A stretch of 46,415 bases of DNA from JBHHZJ01 sp046758005. Lineage in GTDB: Bacteria; Pseudomonadota; Alphaproteobacteria; Kiloniellales; J153. The position numbers and the translations under genes were made by a program. Below are positions 8,064-16,174 of the stretch, in pieces. Position 1 is the stretch's first letter. Each line of letters opens with the position of its first letter. Below the pieces are notes generated by a model. The model saw only the letters and a list, made by a program, of their open reading frames with translations, made no database searches and was not told the DNA's origin. The stretch covers positions 1 to 46,415 of the forward strand of contig JBHHZJ010000014.1 in NCBI GenBank assembly GCA_046758005.1, read 5' to 3'.

Positions 8064-8383
8064 GACTTCTGGAAGTTCGCGGTGGCGGGGCCCACCCGAA
8101 CCGGCATCCGACGATTGCCTACAGCAAGAGGTCCGACCCAGCGGAGCGTATCCCACGGGCGCGAGCGCGACCGGGCGGACCTCCGGCAGCTGTCTTGCGT
8201 CACGCATCGCCGCGCGCCGCGGCCAACACGGGATCGGCGCCCCAAGCCGCCCGCCGGATCGGTCGGCCTTCGCCGGGCAAACGACAAAGCTGTTTATCAT
8301 CAACGCTTTACAGCGCCGCGGTTGTATCGGTATCGTACCCGGACGGACCATAACCAAGAACGAGAGGTAGACGGGGGCGGCTC
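8064..8383 (+). promoter_or_regulatory. Gene-free leader upstream of the SABATH methyltransferase gene, with candidate promoter
   Basis: About 320 bases without a credible gene. A promoter candidate is TTTACA at 8307-8312, an 18-base spacer, and TATCGT at 8331-8336. The tandem hexamer GTATCG at 8324-8335 and the small palindrome GGTATCGTACC at 8329-8339 overlap its -10 and could be an operator. Further upstream, 8128-8135 (GAGGTCCG) can pair with 8176-8183 across a 40-base loop, which is too loose to call a structured RNA. Otherwise I see nothing here. Confidence 0.4.
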
Positions 8384-9505
8384 ATGACGCAGGCAGGCAC
8401 GCTCGGCACAAGCCCCGCCATCGCGATGAAGAGCGGCGGCTACTACAGCGCCCGGACGAAGGGCGCCAAGGATGTCATCGACAATGCCGCCCCCCTGGTC
8501 CTGCAAGCGCTTGAGGCAATGGACATCGCCGACGACCTCGACCGTTGCTTCGCCATTGCCGACTACGGGTCCGCCGACGCCGGAACCTCCCTGGAGCTCA
8601 TGGGCACGACGGTCGCGGCGGTCCGTGCCCGGGCGCCGCGGCGCCCGATCTGCCTGACCTACACCGACCTGCCGGGCAACGACTTCTCGCAGCTGTTCCG
8701 CAATACGCAGGGAACCGGCGATGCCGGCGACTTCCTGGTCGGGCACGACAATCTTTACGTCTTCGCCTCGGGAACGTCGTTCTATCGCCAGATTTTCCCG
8801 AACAACAGCATTCACCTCGGATTCTCCGCGACGGCGCTGCATTGGAGCAGCACGACCGCCGGCCGCATCTCGAACCACGTCCACGCGGTCGGCGCCCGGG
8901 GCCCCGAGCGGGCCGCCTTCGCCGAGGTCGGCATGCGGGACTGGGAGACGATCCTGCTGCATCGCGCGGCGGAACTCACGCCGGGCGGACATCTCGTGCT
9001 GGTCAACTTCTGCATCGACGAGGAAGGTCGCTACCTCGGCAATACCGGCGGCGTGAACATGTTCGATACGTTCAACGAACTCTGGGCGGAGCTGCGGGAC
9101 GAAGGCGTCATAACGGCCGAGGAATACGGCGACACGAACTTCCCCCAGTTCTATAAGACGGTGGAAGAGTTCTGTGCGCCGCTCAACGATAAGGACGGCC
9201 CGGTGTACGCGGCCGGGCTGAGGCTCGAGCATGTCGAAACGCGCGTCGTGCCGTGCCCCTACAAGGCTGAGTTCCTCCGGCACGGGGACGCCGGGGCGTT
9301 TGCGCCCGCCCTCGTCGGCACGCTGCGCTCATGGAGCGAGACGGTGTTCACGAGCGGCCTCGATCCGGCGCGGCCTCGCGCGCAGCGGCGCGAAATCATC
9401 GACCGCTTCTACAGGAACTATGAGGAGCGAGTGCGCGCCGATCCGGACGGTCACGCCATGGACTATGTCCACGTCTACATGATCATTTCCGAGGCGAAAA
9501 ACTGA
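8384..9505 (+). CDS. SABATH-family (PF03492-type) SAM-dependent carboxyl methyltransferase
   Basis: 373 residues with GGGGG six bases before the ATG. Plant salicylate/jasmonate/caffeine-type methyltransferases of this family are recognised by several motifs seen here: GGYYSARTKGAKDVI (18-32), an IADYGSADAGTS SAM-site motif (58-69), the DLPGNDF motif (95-101), GTSFYRQIFP (130-139) and the aromatic ALHWSS (151-156). The family transfers methyl from S-adenosylmethionine to a carboxylate, or sometimes to a nitrogen, of a small molecule. The acceptor cannot be read from the sequence. It stands alone, convergent with the corrinoid methyltransferase gene 70 bases away. Family members are far better known from plants than bacteria. 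Confidence 0.85.
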   Translation: MTQAGTLGTSPAIAMKSGGYYSARTKGAKDVIDNAAPLVLQALEAMDIADDLDRCFAIADYGSADAGTSLELMGTTVAAVRARAPRRPICLTYTDLPGNDFSQLFRNTQGTGDAGDFLVGHDNLYVFASGTSFYRQIFPNNSIHLGFSATALHWSSTTAGRISNHVHAVGARGPERAAFAEVGMRDWETILLHRAAELTPGGHLVLVNFCIDEEGRYLGNTGGVNMFDTFNELWAELRDEGVITAEEYGDTNFPQFYKTVEEFCAPLNDKDGPVYAAGLRLEHVETRVVPCPYKAEFLRHGDAGAFAPALVGTLRSWSETVFTSGLDPARPRAQRREIIDRFYRNYEERVRADPDGHAMDYVHVYMIISEAKN

Positions 9506-9575
9506 TGCCCAGGAGAACCGACTCGGCCCGTTCCTTCGGCCGGGGTCCGGGCGGAAGGAAACGCCCTTCGCGACC

Positions 9576-11414
9576 CTACGCCGCGCGCTCCGAGGCCGCC
9601 GCGCCCGCGCCGACGAGTTCCCCGATCCTGGCCACGGCCCGCGGCGCGTCCTCGCCGTAGCCGTCGGCGCCGATCGCCGCGGCGAAGGCTTCGGTGACCG
9701 GCGCCCCGCCGACGATGATCGGTGTGGGCAGCCCGTTCTGCTTGAAGGCCTCGACCGTCTTGGCCATCGAAGGCATCGAGGTGGTCAGCAGCGCGGACAG
9801 GCCGACCACGTCGGGCCCGATCTCCTCGGCCTTGGCCATGATGTCTTCCTTCGAGACGTTGACGCCCAGATCGACCACCGTGTAGCCGGCCCCCTCGAGC
9901 ATCATGCCGACCAGGTTCTTGCCGATGTCGTGGACGTCGCCCTGGACCGTGGCCAGCATGACCGTGCCCTTCGGCTTGGACTTGGTCCGGGTCAGGATCG
10001 GCCGCAGCACTTCGAGGCCGGCCTTCATGGCCCGTGCCGCCAGCAGCATCTCGGGCACGAAGATCGTGCCCTCGCTGAACATCGCCCCGATCTCGTCCAT
10101 GGCGGCGATCAGGGCGTCGTCCAGGATCTCGCGGATCTCCACGCCCTCGTCGAGCGCGGTGCGGACCAGGCTGGAGGCCTCCTCGGGCTCGTAGTCCATC
10201 ACCGCGTTATAGATGCCGTCGAGAATCCGCTCGGTCTTTTCCCGGGCGGCGTCGGCCGGCGGCGCGGAGGTTCTTTGCGCGGCCTCCCGCGGTTTCTCCG
10301 CGCTGGCTTCGGACGTTCCGCTCAGGCGCAGGCCCTGCCACGGCCGCTCGCCGGCGCGGTAGCGCTCGATTGCCGCGATCGCGGCCTTGACGTTCTCGGG
10401 CGGCGTCTGCGCGCTCAGGCTGCACAGGTAGAGCACGCACCTGCCGCCCGGCCCGCCGAGCTCCATGTACTCGTGGATGCGCTTCTCGATCGCCTCGGCC
10501 GGGCCGTTCTGGAGCACGTTGTTGTCGACCCCGAGGACGATCGGCTTGTCCTTCCTGCGCGCGAACTCCACGGCCGGCGCGACGCCCACCTTGAACAGGT
10601 CCGGGTCCTGGATCTTGAAATAGGGCGGCGTGGCGCGGAGCTTCAGGTTCCAGAAGCGTTCCCTGTCGCCGGTGAAGGAGTCGCCCCACCAGTTGTCGCA
10701 GATGACCGGAACGGGGCACTGCTTCTGCAACCGCTCGATGTAACCGAGCGCGAACTCCTCGAGCATGTCCTCGGTGATGAACGGCAGCGAGGCGATCGCG
10801 TCCGAGCCGTCGATAACGGGGGCGTCCGGAAACGCCTTCACCATGGCGTTGCAGTAGGGGGCCAACACCTCGTCGGTGAGGAAGGTCATGACCTCGTGCA
10901 CGAACTTCGGGTCGTCCTTGATCTGAAGCACCAGCTTCTCGAAGGTCATGCACTGCGCGGCGAGGGTGAAAGGCGCGCAGTAGCAGGGCGCGGGCGCGCG
11001 CCCGGTCAGTTCCCGGAACACGTGCAGCACCTCGAAGACGAACGGCATGCGGCCCGCGGACGCAGGCTCGGGCGTCTTCAAACGGGCCAGGTCCTTTCCG
11101 GTCTTGATGATCGGATCGACGTTGTCGATCGCCGGGGCCATGTCCTCGAAGAGCACCAGCTTGGCGCCCAGCGCCTCCGCCTCGACGTTGTAGACGTCCC
11201 AGATCGCGCTCGGCGTGTCGAAGCCGTAGTCGCGGGCCGTGGTCAGAATTCCGCGCACGAACGTCTCTGCGTCGGTGTAGAACTGGTAGCCGGGCGTGCC
11301 GGTGTGCTTCATCGCGAACTCGTGCATCTGCGCGATGAAGGGGATGCTGTCCGACCCGGTGGTCATGGCGGCGTCCAACCGGGCGTAGCCCTTTCTGAAG
11401 TCGAACTCCGGCAT
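9576..11414 (-). CDS. Corrinoid methyltransferase fusion: UroD/MtaA-like domain plus B12-binding domain
   Basis: 612 residues, with GGAGGAG before the ATG. Residues 1-350 form a uroporphyrinogen-decarboxylase-like TIM barrel of the MtaA/MtbA methyltransferase kind, ending with CSLSAQTPPENV (Cys 331). After a Ser/Ala/Pro-rich linker (about 360-392) come a helical cap (395-480) and a Rossmann domain with GDVHDIGKN (493-500). This is the DxHxxG motif whose His 495 ligates cobalt in MtaC, MttC and methionine synthase, followed by GVNVSKED. These domains are normally separate subunits that pass a methyl group from methyl-corrinoid to a thiol or folate acceptor. The His-x-Cys zinc site may read V-I-C at 237-239. 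A GcvA-type LysR gene is divergent. The methyl donor and acceptor are unknown. Confidence 0.9.
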   Translation of the reverse strand: MPEFDFRKGYARLDAAMTTGSDSIPFIAQMHEFAMKHTGTPGYQFYTDAETFVRGILTTARDYGFDTPSAIWDVYNVEAEALGAKLVLFEDMAPAIDNVDPIIKTGKDLARLKTPEPASAGRMPFVFEVLHVFRELTGRAPAPCYCAPFTLAAQCMTFEKLVLQIKDDPKFVHEVMTFLTDEVLAPYCNAMVKAFPDAPVIDGSDAIASLPFITEDMLEEFALGYIERLQKQCPVPVICDNWWGDSFTGDRERFWNLKLRATPPYFKIQDPDLFKVGVAPAVEFARRKDKPIVLGVDNNVLQNGPAEAIEKRIHEYMELGGPGGRCVLYLCSLSAQTPPENVKAAIAAIERYRAGERPWQGLRLSGTSEASAEKPREAAQRTSAPPADAAREKTERILDGIYNAVMDYEPEEASSLVRTALDEGVEIREILDDALIAAMDEIGAMFSEGTIFVPEMLLAARAMKAGLEVLRPILTRTKSKPKGTVMLATVQGDVHDIGKNLVGMMLEGAGYTVVDLGVNVSKEDIMAKAEEIGPDVVGLSALLTTSMPSMAKTVEAFKQNGLPTPIIVGGAPVTEAFAAAIGADGYGEDAPRAVARIGELVGAGAAASERAA

Positions 11415-11583
11415 CGTGTGCTCCTCCGCCCCTTATGCGACGTAGCGCCCCCGTGGCCGCGAGGCCCGCGCGGGGGCCCCCGGCCAAGGCCCTTGCGCAC
11501 AACCGGTATCACGCACGAAAATCGCGGGCAAATTAGGAATCCGGGGCCTAAGCCCAAGAAAAACTTTGCGGTCGGAGGTCAGC

Positions 11584-12522
11584 TTGCGCCGGCGTCTTCC
11601 TCCCCTGAACTGGCTGCGGGCGTTCGAAGCGGCGGCCCGGCACATGAGCTTCACCGGGGCCGCCAAGGAGCTGAACGTCACCCAGGCGGCGGTCAGCCAG
11701 CAGGTCAAGCAGCTCGAGGACTGGCTCGGCACGCCCCTGTTCAGCCGCCTGCCGCGGCGCCTGGCGCTGACCGACGCGGGCCTGGCCTACCTGCCCACGC
11801 TGCGTTACGCCTTCGACCACCTGGCCGCGGGCACGGAGGACCTGTTCGGGACCGGGCGCGGCGGGCCGGTCAGCGTGCGCGTCACCTCGTCGCTGACCTA
11901 CATGTGGCTGGTGCCCCGGCTCGGGTGGTTTTTCCAGGCGCACCCCGAGATCAGCCTGCGCCTGACCACGACCATGGAGGGCCTGGAGTTCGGTCAGGAG
12001 GGCGTCGACATCGAGATCCGCTACGGCGGCGGCGATTGGCCCGGCGTGCGCGCCGAGCGGCTGTTCTGGGAGAAGCTGTTCCCGGTGTGCGCCCCCGCGC
12101 TGCTCGACGGACCCGCCCCGCTCGAGACGCCGCAGGATCTGGCCCGCCACACCATCATCCACGTCATCGGCGAGCCGGAGAACTGGCAGATGTGGCTGCA
12201 GGCGGCCGGCGCGAGCGGGCTCGCATCAAGGCACAGCGTGCAGTTCGACCTGCACATGATGGCCACCCACGCGGCGATCGCCGGCATCGGCGTGGCCCTG
12301 GGTTTGTCCCCGATGGTCGACGACGCCTTGGCCGACGGCCGGCTGGTCGCGCCTTTCGACGTGCGCATCCCGGCCCGGGACGCCCATTTCGTGGTCACCC
12401 GGGAGGAGGCGATCGGCCGCTCCGAGGCGCAGGCCTTCAAGACCTGGCTGGTCGCCGAAGCGCAGCGCCATGACGCCAAGGCCAAGGACGCCGGGCGCAC
12501 GGCCGCGGCACGGAGCGAATGA
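11584..12522 (+). CDS. GcvA-type LysR-family transcriptional regulator
   Basis: 312 residues. I take the TTG at 11584 as start because GGAGG ends five bases before it; an in-frame TTG at 11566 has no such site. The protein opens RRRLPPLNWLRAFEAAARH and continues FTGAAKELNVTQAAVSQQVKQLE, the winged helix of the GcvA/AmpR subgroup, then a substrate-binding-type effector domain ending near residue 300. It is divergent from the corrinoid methyltransferase gene, with the intergenic space at 11415-11583, so that gene is the obvious target. GcvA itself responds to glycine and purines, but this need not hold here. Confidence 0.93.
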   Translation: MRRRLPPLNWLRAFEAAARHMSFTGAAKELNVTQAAVSQQVKQLEDWLGTPLFSRLPRRLALTDAGLAYLPTLRYAFDHLAAGTEDLFGTGRGGPVSVRVTSSLTYMWLVPRLGWFFQAHPEISLRLTTTMEGLEFGQEGVDIEIRYGGGDWPGVRAERLFWEKLFPVCAPALLDGPAPLETPQDLARHTIIHVIGEPENWQMWLQAAGASGLASRHSVQFDLHMMATHAAIAGIGVALGLSPMVDDALADGRLVAPFDVRIPARDAHFVVTREEAIGRSEAQAFKTWLVAEAQRHDAKAKDAGRTAAARSE

Positions 12523-12550
12523 TTCGGGCAAATTCCGGCCTGCCAAGGCG

Positions 12551-12585
12551 CACCGGCATACGCCGCGACGTCGCGGCGTCCGGTG
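12551..12585. promoter_or_regulatory. Perfect 20-bp palindrome within a longer stem between lysR and the ATP-grasp gene
   Basis: ACGCCGCGACGTCGCGGCGT at 12560-12579 is an exact palindrome. It is flanked by CACCGG at 12551-12556 and CCGGTG at 12580-12585, which extend the pairing past a three-base bulge. It lies 29 bases after the lysR stop and 70 bases before the next start. It could be a terminator without a T-run or an operator for the ATP-grasp/alpha-E unit. Confidence 0.4.
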
Positions 12586-12654
12586 GACAAGGCCGGCCGT
12601 TTCCGGGATCATCGTTCATGACCGCAGGGCAGGCGGCATGAAGGGACCGAGAGG

Positions 12655-14109
12655 GTGAGCGCGGCGGTGCCGGACGGCGTGCTCGACGGCTACGACCCCG
12701 ACGGGTACTTCTGCGAGATGCTGGGTACCGAGGACAGGCCGGCCGGGCACACGGCGACGATCCGCCGCCACCTCGCGGACCTCGGCATCGAGGAGCTCCA
12801 GCAGCGCGCGCAGGCGGCCGAGCGCGAGCTGTACAGCCTGGGCATCACCTTCACGCTGTATTCCGGCGGCACCTCGATCGACCGCATCCTGCCCTTCGAC
12901 GTCATTCCGCGCGTCCTTTCGCCCGCCGACTGGGCCACCATCGAGTCCGGCGTCACACAGCGGATCACCGCGCTCAACCTGTTCCTGCACGACATCTATC
13001 ACGAGCAGAAGATTCTCAAGGACGGCGTCGTGCCGACCGACCTCGTGCTCGGGAACGCCAACTTCCGGCCCGAGATGATGGGGCTGGAGGTGCCGTTCGG
13101 CACCTACATCCATATCTGCGGCACCGACATCGTGCGCGACGAGGCCGGCCGCTGCCTCGTGCTCGAGGACAACGGGCGCACGCCATCGGGCGTGTCCTAC
13201 GTGGTCGAGAACCGGCGCATGATGGTGCGCGCCTTCCCCGACCTGACCTCGGGCATCACGCTGCGCCCGGTCGGGGACTACGGGCCGCGCCTGCACGAGG
13301 CGATGATGGAGATCGCGCCGCGCGGGGCGGCCGAGGCGCAGGTCGTGCTGCTCTCGCCCGGCGTCTACAACGCGGCGTACTTCGAGCACGTGTTCCTGGC
13401 CCGCGAGATGGGCGTGCCCCTGGTCGAGGGCCCCGACCTGATCGTGGACGAGGACGACCGGGTGTCCATGAAGACGACCGCCGGGCGCGCGCCTGTGGAC
13501 GTGATCTATCGCCGGATCAACGACGACTTCCTCGACCCCGAGGCGTTCCGCAAGGACAGCTTGCTCGGCGTGCCGGGGCTGATGCGCGCCTACCGCAACG
13601 GCAAGGTCGCGCTGGCCAACGCGGTCGGCACCGGCGCCGCCGACGACAAGGCGGTCTACGCCTACGTGCCCCGAATCATCGAGTACTACCTCGGCGAGGA
13701 CCCGATCCTGCCCAACGTCGAGACCCACATCTGCCGGGAGAAGGAGGGGCTGGCCTATACGCTCGACCATCTGGAGGAGCTCGTGGTCAAGCCGGTCAAC
13801 GAGGCCGGCGGCTACGGCATCACGGTGTGCCCGCGCGCGAGCAAGGCCCAGATCGAGGACTGCCGCGCCGCGCTGAAGGCCGACCCCGGGACCTACATCA
13901 GCCAGCCCATGATCAAGCTCTCGGTGTGCCCGACGCTGATCGGCGACCGGGTCGAGCCGCGCCACGTCGACCTGCGCCCGTTCGCGGTCACCGGCAGCGG
14001 CACCTGGGTGCTGCCCGGGGGTCTGACCCGCGTGGCGCTGCCGCGCGGCTCGCTCATCGTCAACTCGTCGCAGGGCGGCGGCTCGAAGGATACCTGGGTC
14101 CTTGAGTGA
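12655..14109 (+). CDS. Circularly permuted type 2 ATP-grasp protein (DUF404/DUF407)
   Basis: 484 residues with a GTG start; an ATG at 12638 in another frame stops at once. Signature segments are GITFTLYSGG, DVIPRVLSPADWATIESGV, NLFLHDIYHEQKIL, LEDNGRTPSGVSYV and a C-terminal RHVDLRPFAVTGS...LPGGLTRVALPRGSLIVNSSQGGGSKDTW, as in the COG2308 family. These proteins are thought to ligate an amine to a carboxylate in an unknown peptide or tag pathway. The gene overlaps the alpha-E gene, its usual partner. The transglutaminase-like and protease genes that often follow are absent here. Confidence 0.93.
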   Translation: MSAAVPDGVLDGYDPDGYFCEMLGTEDRPAGHTATIRRHLADLGIEELQQRAQAAERELYSLGITFTLYSGGTSIDRILPFDVIPRVLSPADWATIESGVTQRITALNLFLHDIYHEQKILKDGVVPTDLVLGNANFRPEMMGLEVPFGTYIHICGTDIVRDEAGRCLVLEDNGRTPSGVSYVVENRRMMVRAFPDLTSGITLRPVGDYGPRLHEAMMEIAPRGAAEAQVVLLSPGVYNAAYFEHVFLAREMGVPLVEGPDLIVDEDDRVSMKTTAGRAPVDVIYRRINDDFLDPEAFRKDSLLGVPGLMRAYRNGKVALANAVGTGAADDKAVYAYVPRIIEYYLGEDPILPNVETHICREKEGLAYTLDHLEELVVKPVNEAGGYGITVCPRASKAQIEDCRAALKADPGTYISQPMIKLSVCPTLIGDRVEPRHVDLRPFAVTGSGTWVLPGGLTRVALPRGSLIVNSSQGGGSKDTWVLE

Positions 14110-15100
14110 CCTGCTCGCCCGCTTCGCCGAGAGCGCGTTCTGGCTCGCCCGCTACATGGAGCGGGCCGAGAACCTGGCGCGCATCATCGACGTCAACGAG
14201 ACCTTCGCCCGGAACCGGCACAGCGCCGAGGACTGGCTGCCGATCGTCGAGATCAACGCCGACGGGCCCCGATTCTTCGCCGCGCACGAGACGGCCACGG
14301 TGGAGGCCGTGATCGACTTCTACGTGCTCGACCTCGACAACCCGACCTCGATCACCTCGGCCGTGCGCACGGCGCGCGAGAACGCGCGCATGCTGCGCCA
14401 CCTGATCTCCACGGAGATGTGGACGCACCTCAACGTCTTCTACAACGAGCTGCGCGAGCTCACCCCCGCCGACGTGCGCCTCGGCGAACTGTCGCGCCTG
14501 TGCATGAAGATCAAGGAGCGCTGCCAGGCTCACACCGGAATCACGGAAGGTACGCTCTACCGCGACCAGGTCTGGCACTTTCACGAGCTGGGCAGGCACC
14601 TGGAGCGGGCCGACCAGACGACCCGTCTGCTCGACATCAAGTACCACCGGCTGCTGCCGTCGCCGGAGTACGTCGGCTCGCCGATCGACGCCGGGCAGTG
14701 GAACGCGCTGCTGCGCTCGGCCGCCGGTTACCACGCCTTCCGCCGCGTCCATCCGCGCGGCATGCGCCCGGTCACGGTCGCGGGGTTCCTGCTGTTCAAC
14801 CGTGCCTTCCCCCGCTCCGTCGCGGTCAGCATCGGCCAGGCCGCCGCGCTCGTGGAGGAGCTCGGCGCGCGCTTCGGCCTGGCCGGGGGCGAGGCGGCGG
14901 CCGAGGCGGTGCGCGACCTGCGCGACCTGCTCGAATCGGGCGATATCGAGGACGTGCTGCGGGCCGGCCTGCACGAGTTCCTGGATTCGATCCAGCGCCG
15001 GATCATCGCCATCACCGACGAGCTGGGGCGCCGGTTTTTCGGCCATGGACAGGCCGCGGCGTCGGGTCCGAATCGGTCCCGCGCACGTCCACCGGAGTGA
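14102..15100 (+). CDS. Alpha-E domain protein (DUF403)
   Basis: 332 residues from a TTG at 14102 that overlaps the end of the ATP-grasp gene by eight bases, so it is coupled to it. The start LLARFAESAFWLARYMERAEN is the hallmark of alpha-E proteins, an all-helical family (COG2307) found beside permuted ATP-grasp enzymes. A later ERADQTTRLLDIKYH also matches. The biochemical role is not established; it is presumed to work with the ATP-grasp enzyme in forming a peptide-like bond. A palindromic repeat starts three bases after the stop codon and could stabilise or end the transcript. Confidence 0.92.
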   Translation: MSDLLARFAESAFWLARYMERAENLARIIDVNETFARNRHSAEDWLPIVEINADGPRFFAAHETATVEAVIDFYVLDLDNPTSITSAVRTARENARMLRHLISTEMWTHLNVFYNELRELTPADVRLGELSRLCMKIKERCQAHTGITEGTLYRDQVWHFHELGRHLERADQTTRLLDIKYHRLLPSPEYVGSPIDAGQWNALLRSAAGYHAFRRVHPRGMRPVTVAGFLLFNRAFPRSVAVSIGQAAALVEELGARFGLAGGEAAAEAVRDLRDLLESGDIEDVLRAGLHEFLDSIQRRIIAITDELGRRFFGHGQAAASGPNRSRARPPE

Positions 15101-15102
15101 CG

Positions 15103-15172
15103 CCGATGAGCGCACGAGGCGACCCGCGCGCTCATCGGTATCGGCCGCGCCGGGTTGGCCTTGGCCGGCGGC
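15103..15172 (+). repeat. Dispersed palindromic repeat, copy A
   Basis: A 70-base element starting with an 11-bp perfect stem (CCGATGAGCGC at 15103-15113, GCGCTCATCGG at 15128-15138), followed by a GC-rich tail containing GCGCCGGGTTGGCC. A second copy lies in inverted orientation at 28783-28851, with seven substitutions and one gap by hand alignment. The copy begins three bases after the alpha-E stop. The layout is REP-like; it may form a hairpin in the 3' end of that mRNA. Confidence 0.8.
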
Positions 15173-15233
15173 TGTCCTCCGGCCGTGTCCTGCGCCTCCC
15201 AAGCGATCGCCCCGCCGAGGGCCCGGAAAGGCG

Positions 15234-15261
15234 TTGACAGCCGGGGCGGCCGCGCTATAGT
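15234..15261 (+). promoter_or_regulatory. rplUp: Sigma-70 type promoter of rplU-rpmA
   Basis: A consensus TTGACA at 15234-15239, a 16-base spacer and TATAGT at 15256-15261 lie 67 bases before the rplU start. This is the strongest promoter-like sequence in the window and fits a ribosomal protein operon. The leader shows no clear attenuator. Confidence 0.8.
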
Positions 15262-15328
15262 CCGCGCCGTCGTCCGCGGGCCCCGGCTTCGCGGCGCCGT
15301 CGTCTGTGTCATCTTTCAAGCCAGCGCC

Positions 15329-15784
15329 ATGTTCGCGGTCATCAAAACCGGCGGCAAGCAGTACAAGGTCGCCCCCAACGACGTCCTCCGCGTCGAGAAG
15401 TTGGACGCCGAGCCCGGCGAGACGGTCGCGCTTGCTTCCGTGCTCATGGTCGGCTCCGAGGAAGGGGTCGAGCTGGGCGCGCCGTTGGTCGAGGGGGCCA
15501 CCGTCGCGGCCGAAGTGATCGAGCAGACCCGCGGGCCGAAGGTCATCGTCTTCAAGAAGAAGCGGCGCAAGAACTACCGCCGCCGCAACGGCCACCGCCA
15601 GGCGCTGACGGTGCTGCGCATCACCGAGATTCTGACCGGCGGCCGGACGCCGTCCAAGGCCGAGGCCGCGAATCCCGCGGGCGAGGCGGCGAAGCCGGCT
15701 CGGGCCAAAAAGGCCGCGCCCGGGAAGGCGGCGGCCGACAAGAGCGCCGTCGCGAAGGCGAAGAGAACAGCGAATAAGGAGTAA
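15329..15784 (+). CDS. rplU: 50S ribosomal protein L21
   Basis: L21 binds 23S rRNA in the large subunit. The start MFAVIKTGGKQYKV is diagnostic, and the conserved VFKKKRRKNYRRRNGHRQ segment lies near residues 72-89. The core of about 103 residues is followed by a 45-residue Lys/Ala-rich tail (KAEAANPAGEAAKPARAKKA and on), giving 151 residues. Such tails occur in some alphaproteobacterial L21 proteins and are likely disordered. The gene is followed by rpmA after six bases, with the AAGGAG for rpmA inside the end of rplU. Confidence 0.98.
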   Translation: MFAVIKTGGKQYKVAPNDVLRVEKLDAEPGETVALASVLMVGSEEGVELGAPLVEGATVAAEVIEQTRGPKVIVFKKKRRKNYRRRNGHRQALTVLRITEILTGGRTPSKAEAANPAGEAAKPARAKKAAPGKAAADKSAVAKAKRTANKE

Positions 15785-15790
15785 CCCGCC

Positions 15791-16063
15791 ATGGCACACA
15801 AGAAGGCGGGCGGCAGTTCGCGCAACGGCCGCGATTCGGCGGGGCGCCGGCTCGGCGTCAAGCTGTTCGGCGGGCAACGCGCGTTGCCCGGCAACATCAT
15901 CGTGCGCCAGCGCGGCACCAAGTTCCATCCCGGCGCCAACGTCGGCCTGGGCAAGGACCACACGCTCTTCGCGCTCGTCGAGGGCAAGGTGAGCTTCGCG
16001 ACCAAGACGGGCGGGCGGACTTACGTCTCGGTGCTGCCCCCCGCGGGGCTGCCGCCGAGCTGA
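15791..16063 (+). CDS. rpmA: 50S ribosomal protein L27
   Basis: 90 residues, opening MAHKKAGGSSRNGRDS, the flexible N-terminal arm that reaches the peptidyl transferase centre. KLFGGQRALPGNIIVRQRGTK and KDHTLFALVEGKV follow the family pattern. The N-terminus has no cleavable extension of the Firmicute kind. It is co-transcribed with rplU and followed by a strong terminator. Confidence 0.98.
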   Translation: MAHKKAGGSSRNGRDSAGRRLGVKLFGGQRALPGNIIVRQRGTKFHPGANVGLGKDHTLFALVEGKVSFATKTGGRTYVSVLPPAGLPPS

Positions 16064-16110
16064 GCGCGGCCCCGGCCCTCGGGCGGTGCCTCGGGGGTAG
16101 GACAGGTTCC

Positions 16111-16139
16111 GGGGGAATGGCCTGCCGTTCCCCCTTTTT
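16111..16139 (+). terminator. Rho-independent terminator after rpmA
   Basis: GGGGGAATGGC at 16111-16121 pairs with GCCGTTCCCCC at 16124-16134 (one G-U pair), followed directly by five T residues. It separates rplU-rpmA from obg, so obg is expressed by readthrough or from an unidentified promoter. Confidence 0.85.
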
Positions 16140-16174
16140 CGTTGTCCTGGAGGGCGGACGCGGGCGCTTGTGCC

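Noticed and set aside
8128..8183. Possible structured RNA or riboswitch upstream of the SABATH gene
   Set aside because: Only an 8-bp pairing across a 40-base loop; no conserved riboswitch core recognised.
9506..9575. Possible bidirectional terminator between the convergent methyltransferase genes
   Set aside because: A CCTTC/GAAGG stem is present but short and lacks a T-run on either strand.
9930..12473. 847-codon plus-strand open frame across the corrinoid gene and lysR
   Set aside because: Antisense to one real gene and out of frame in the other.
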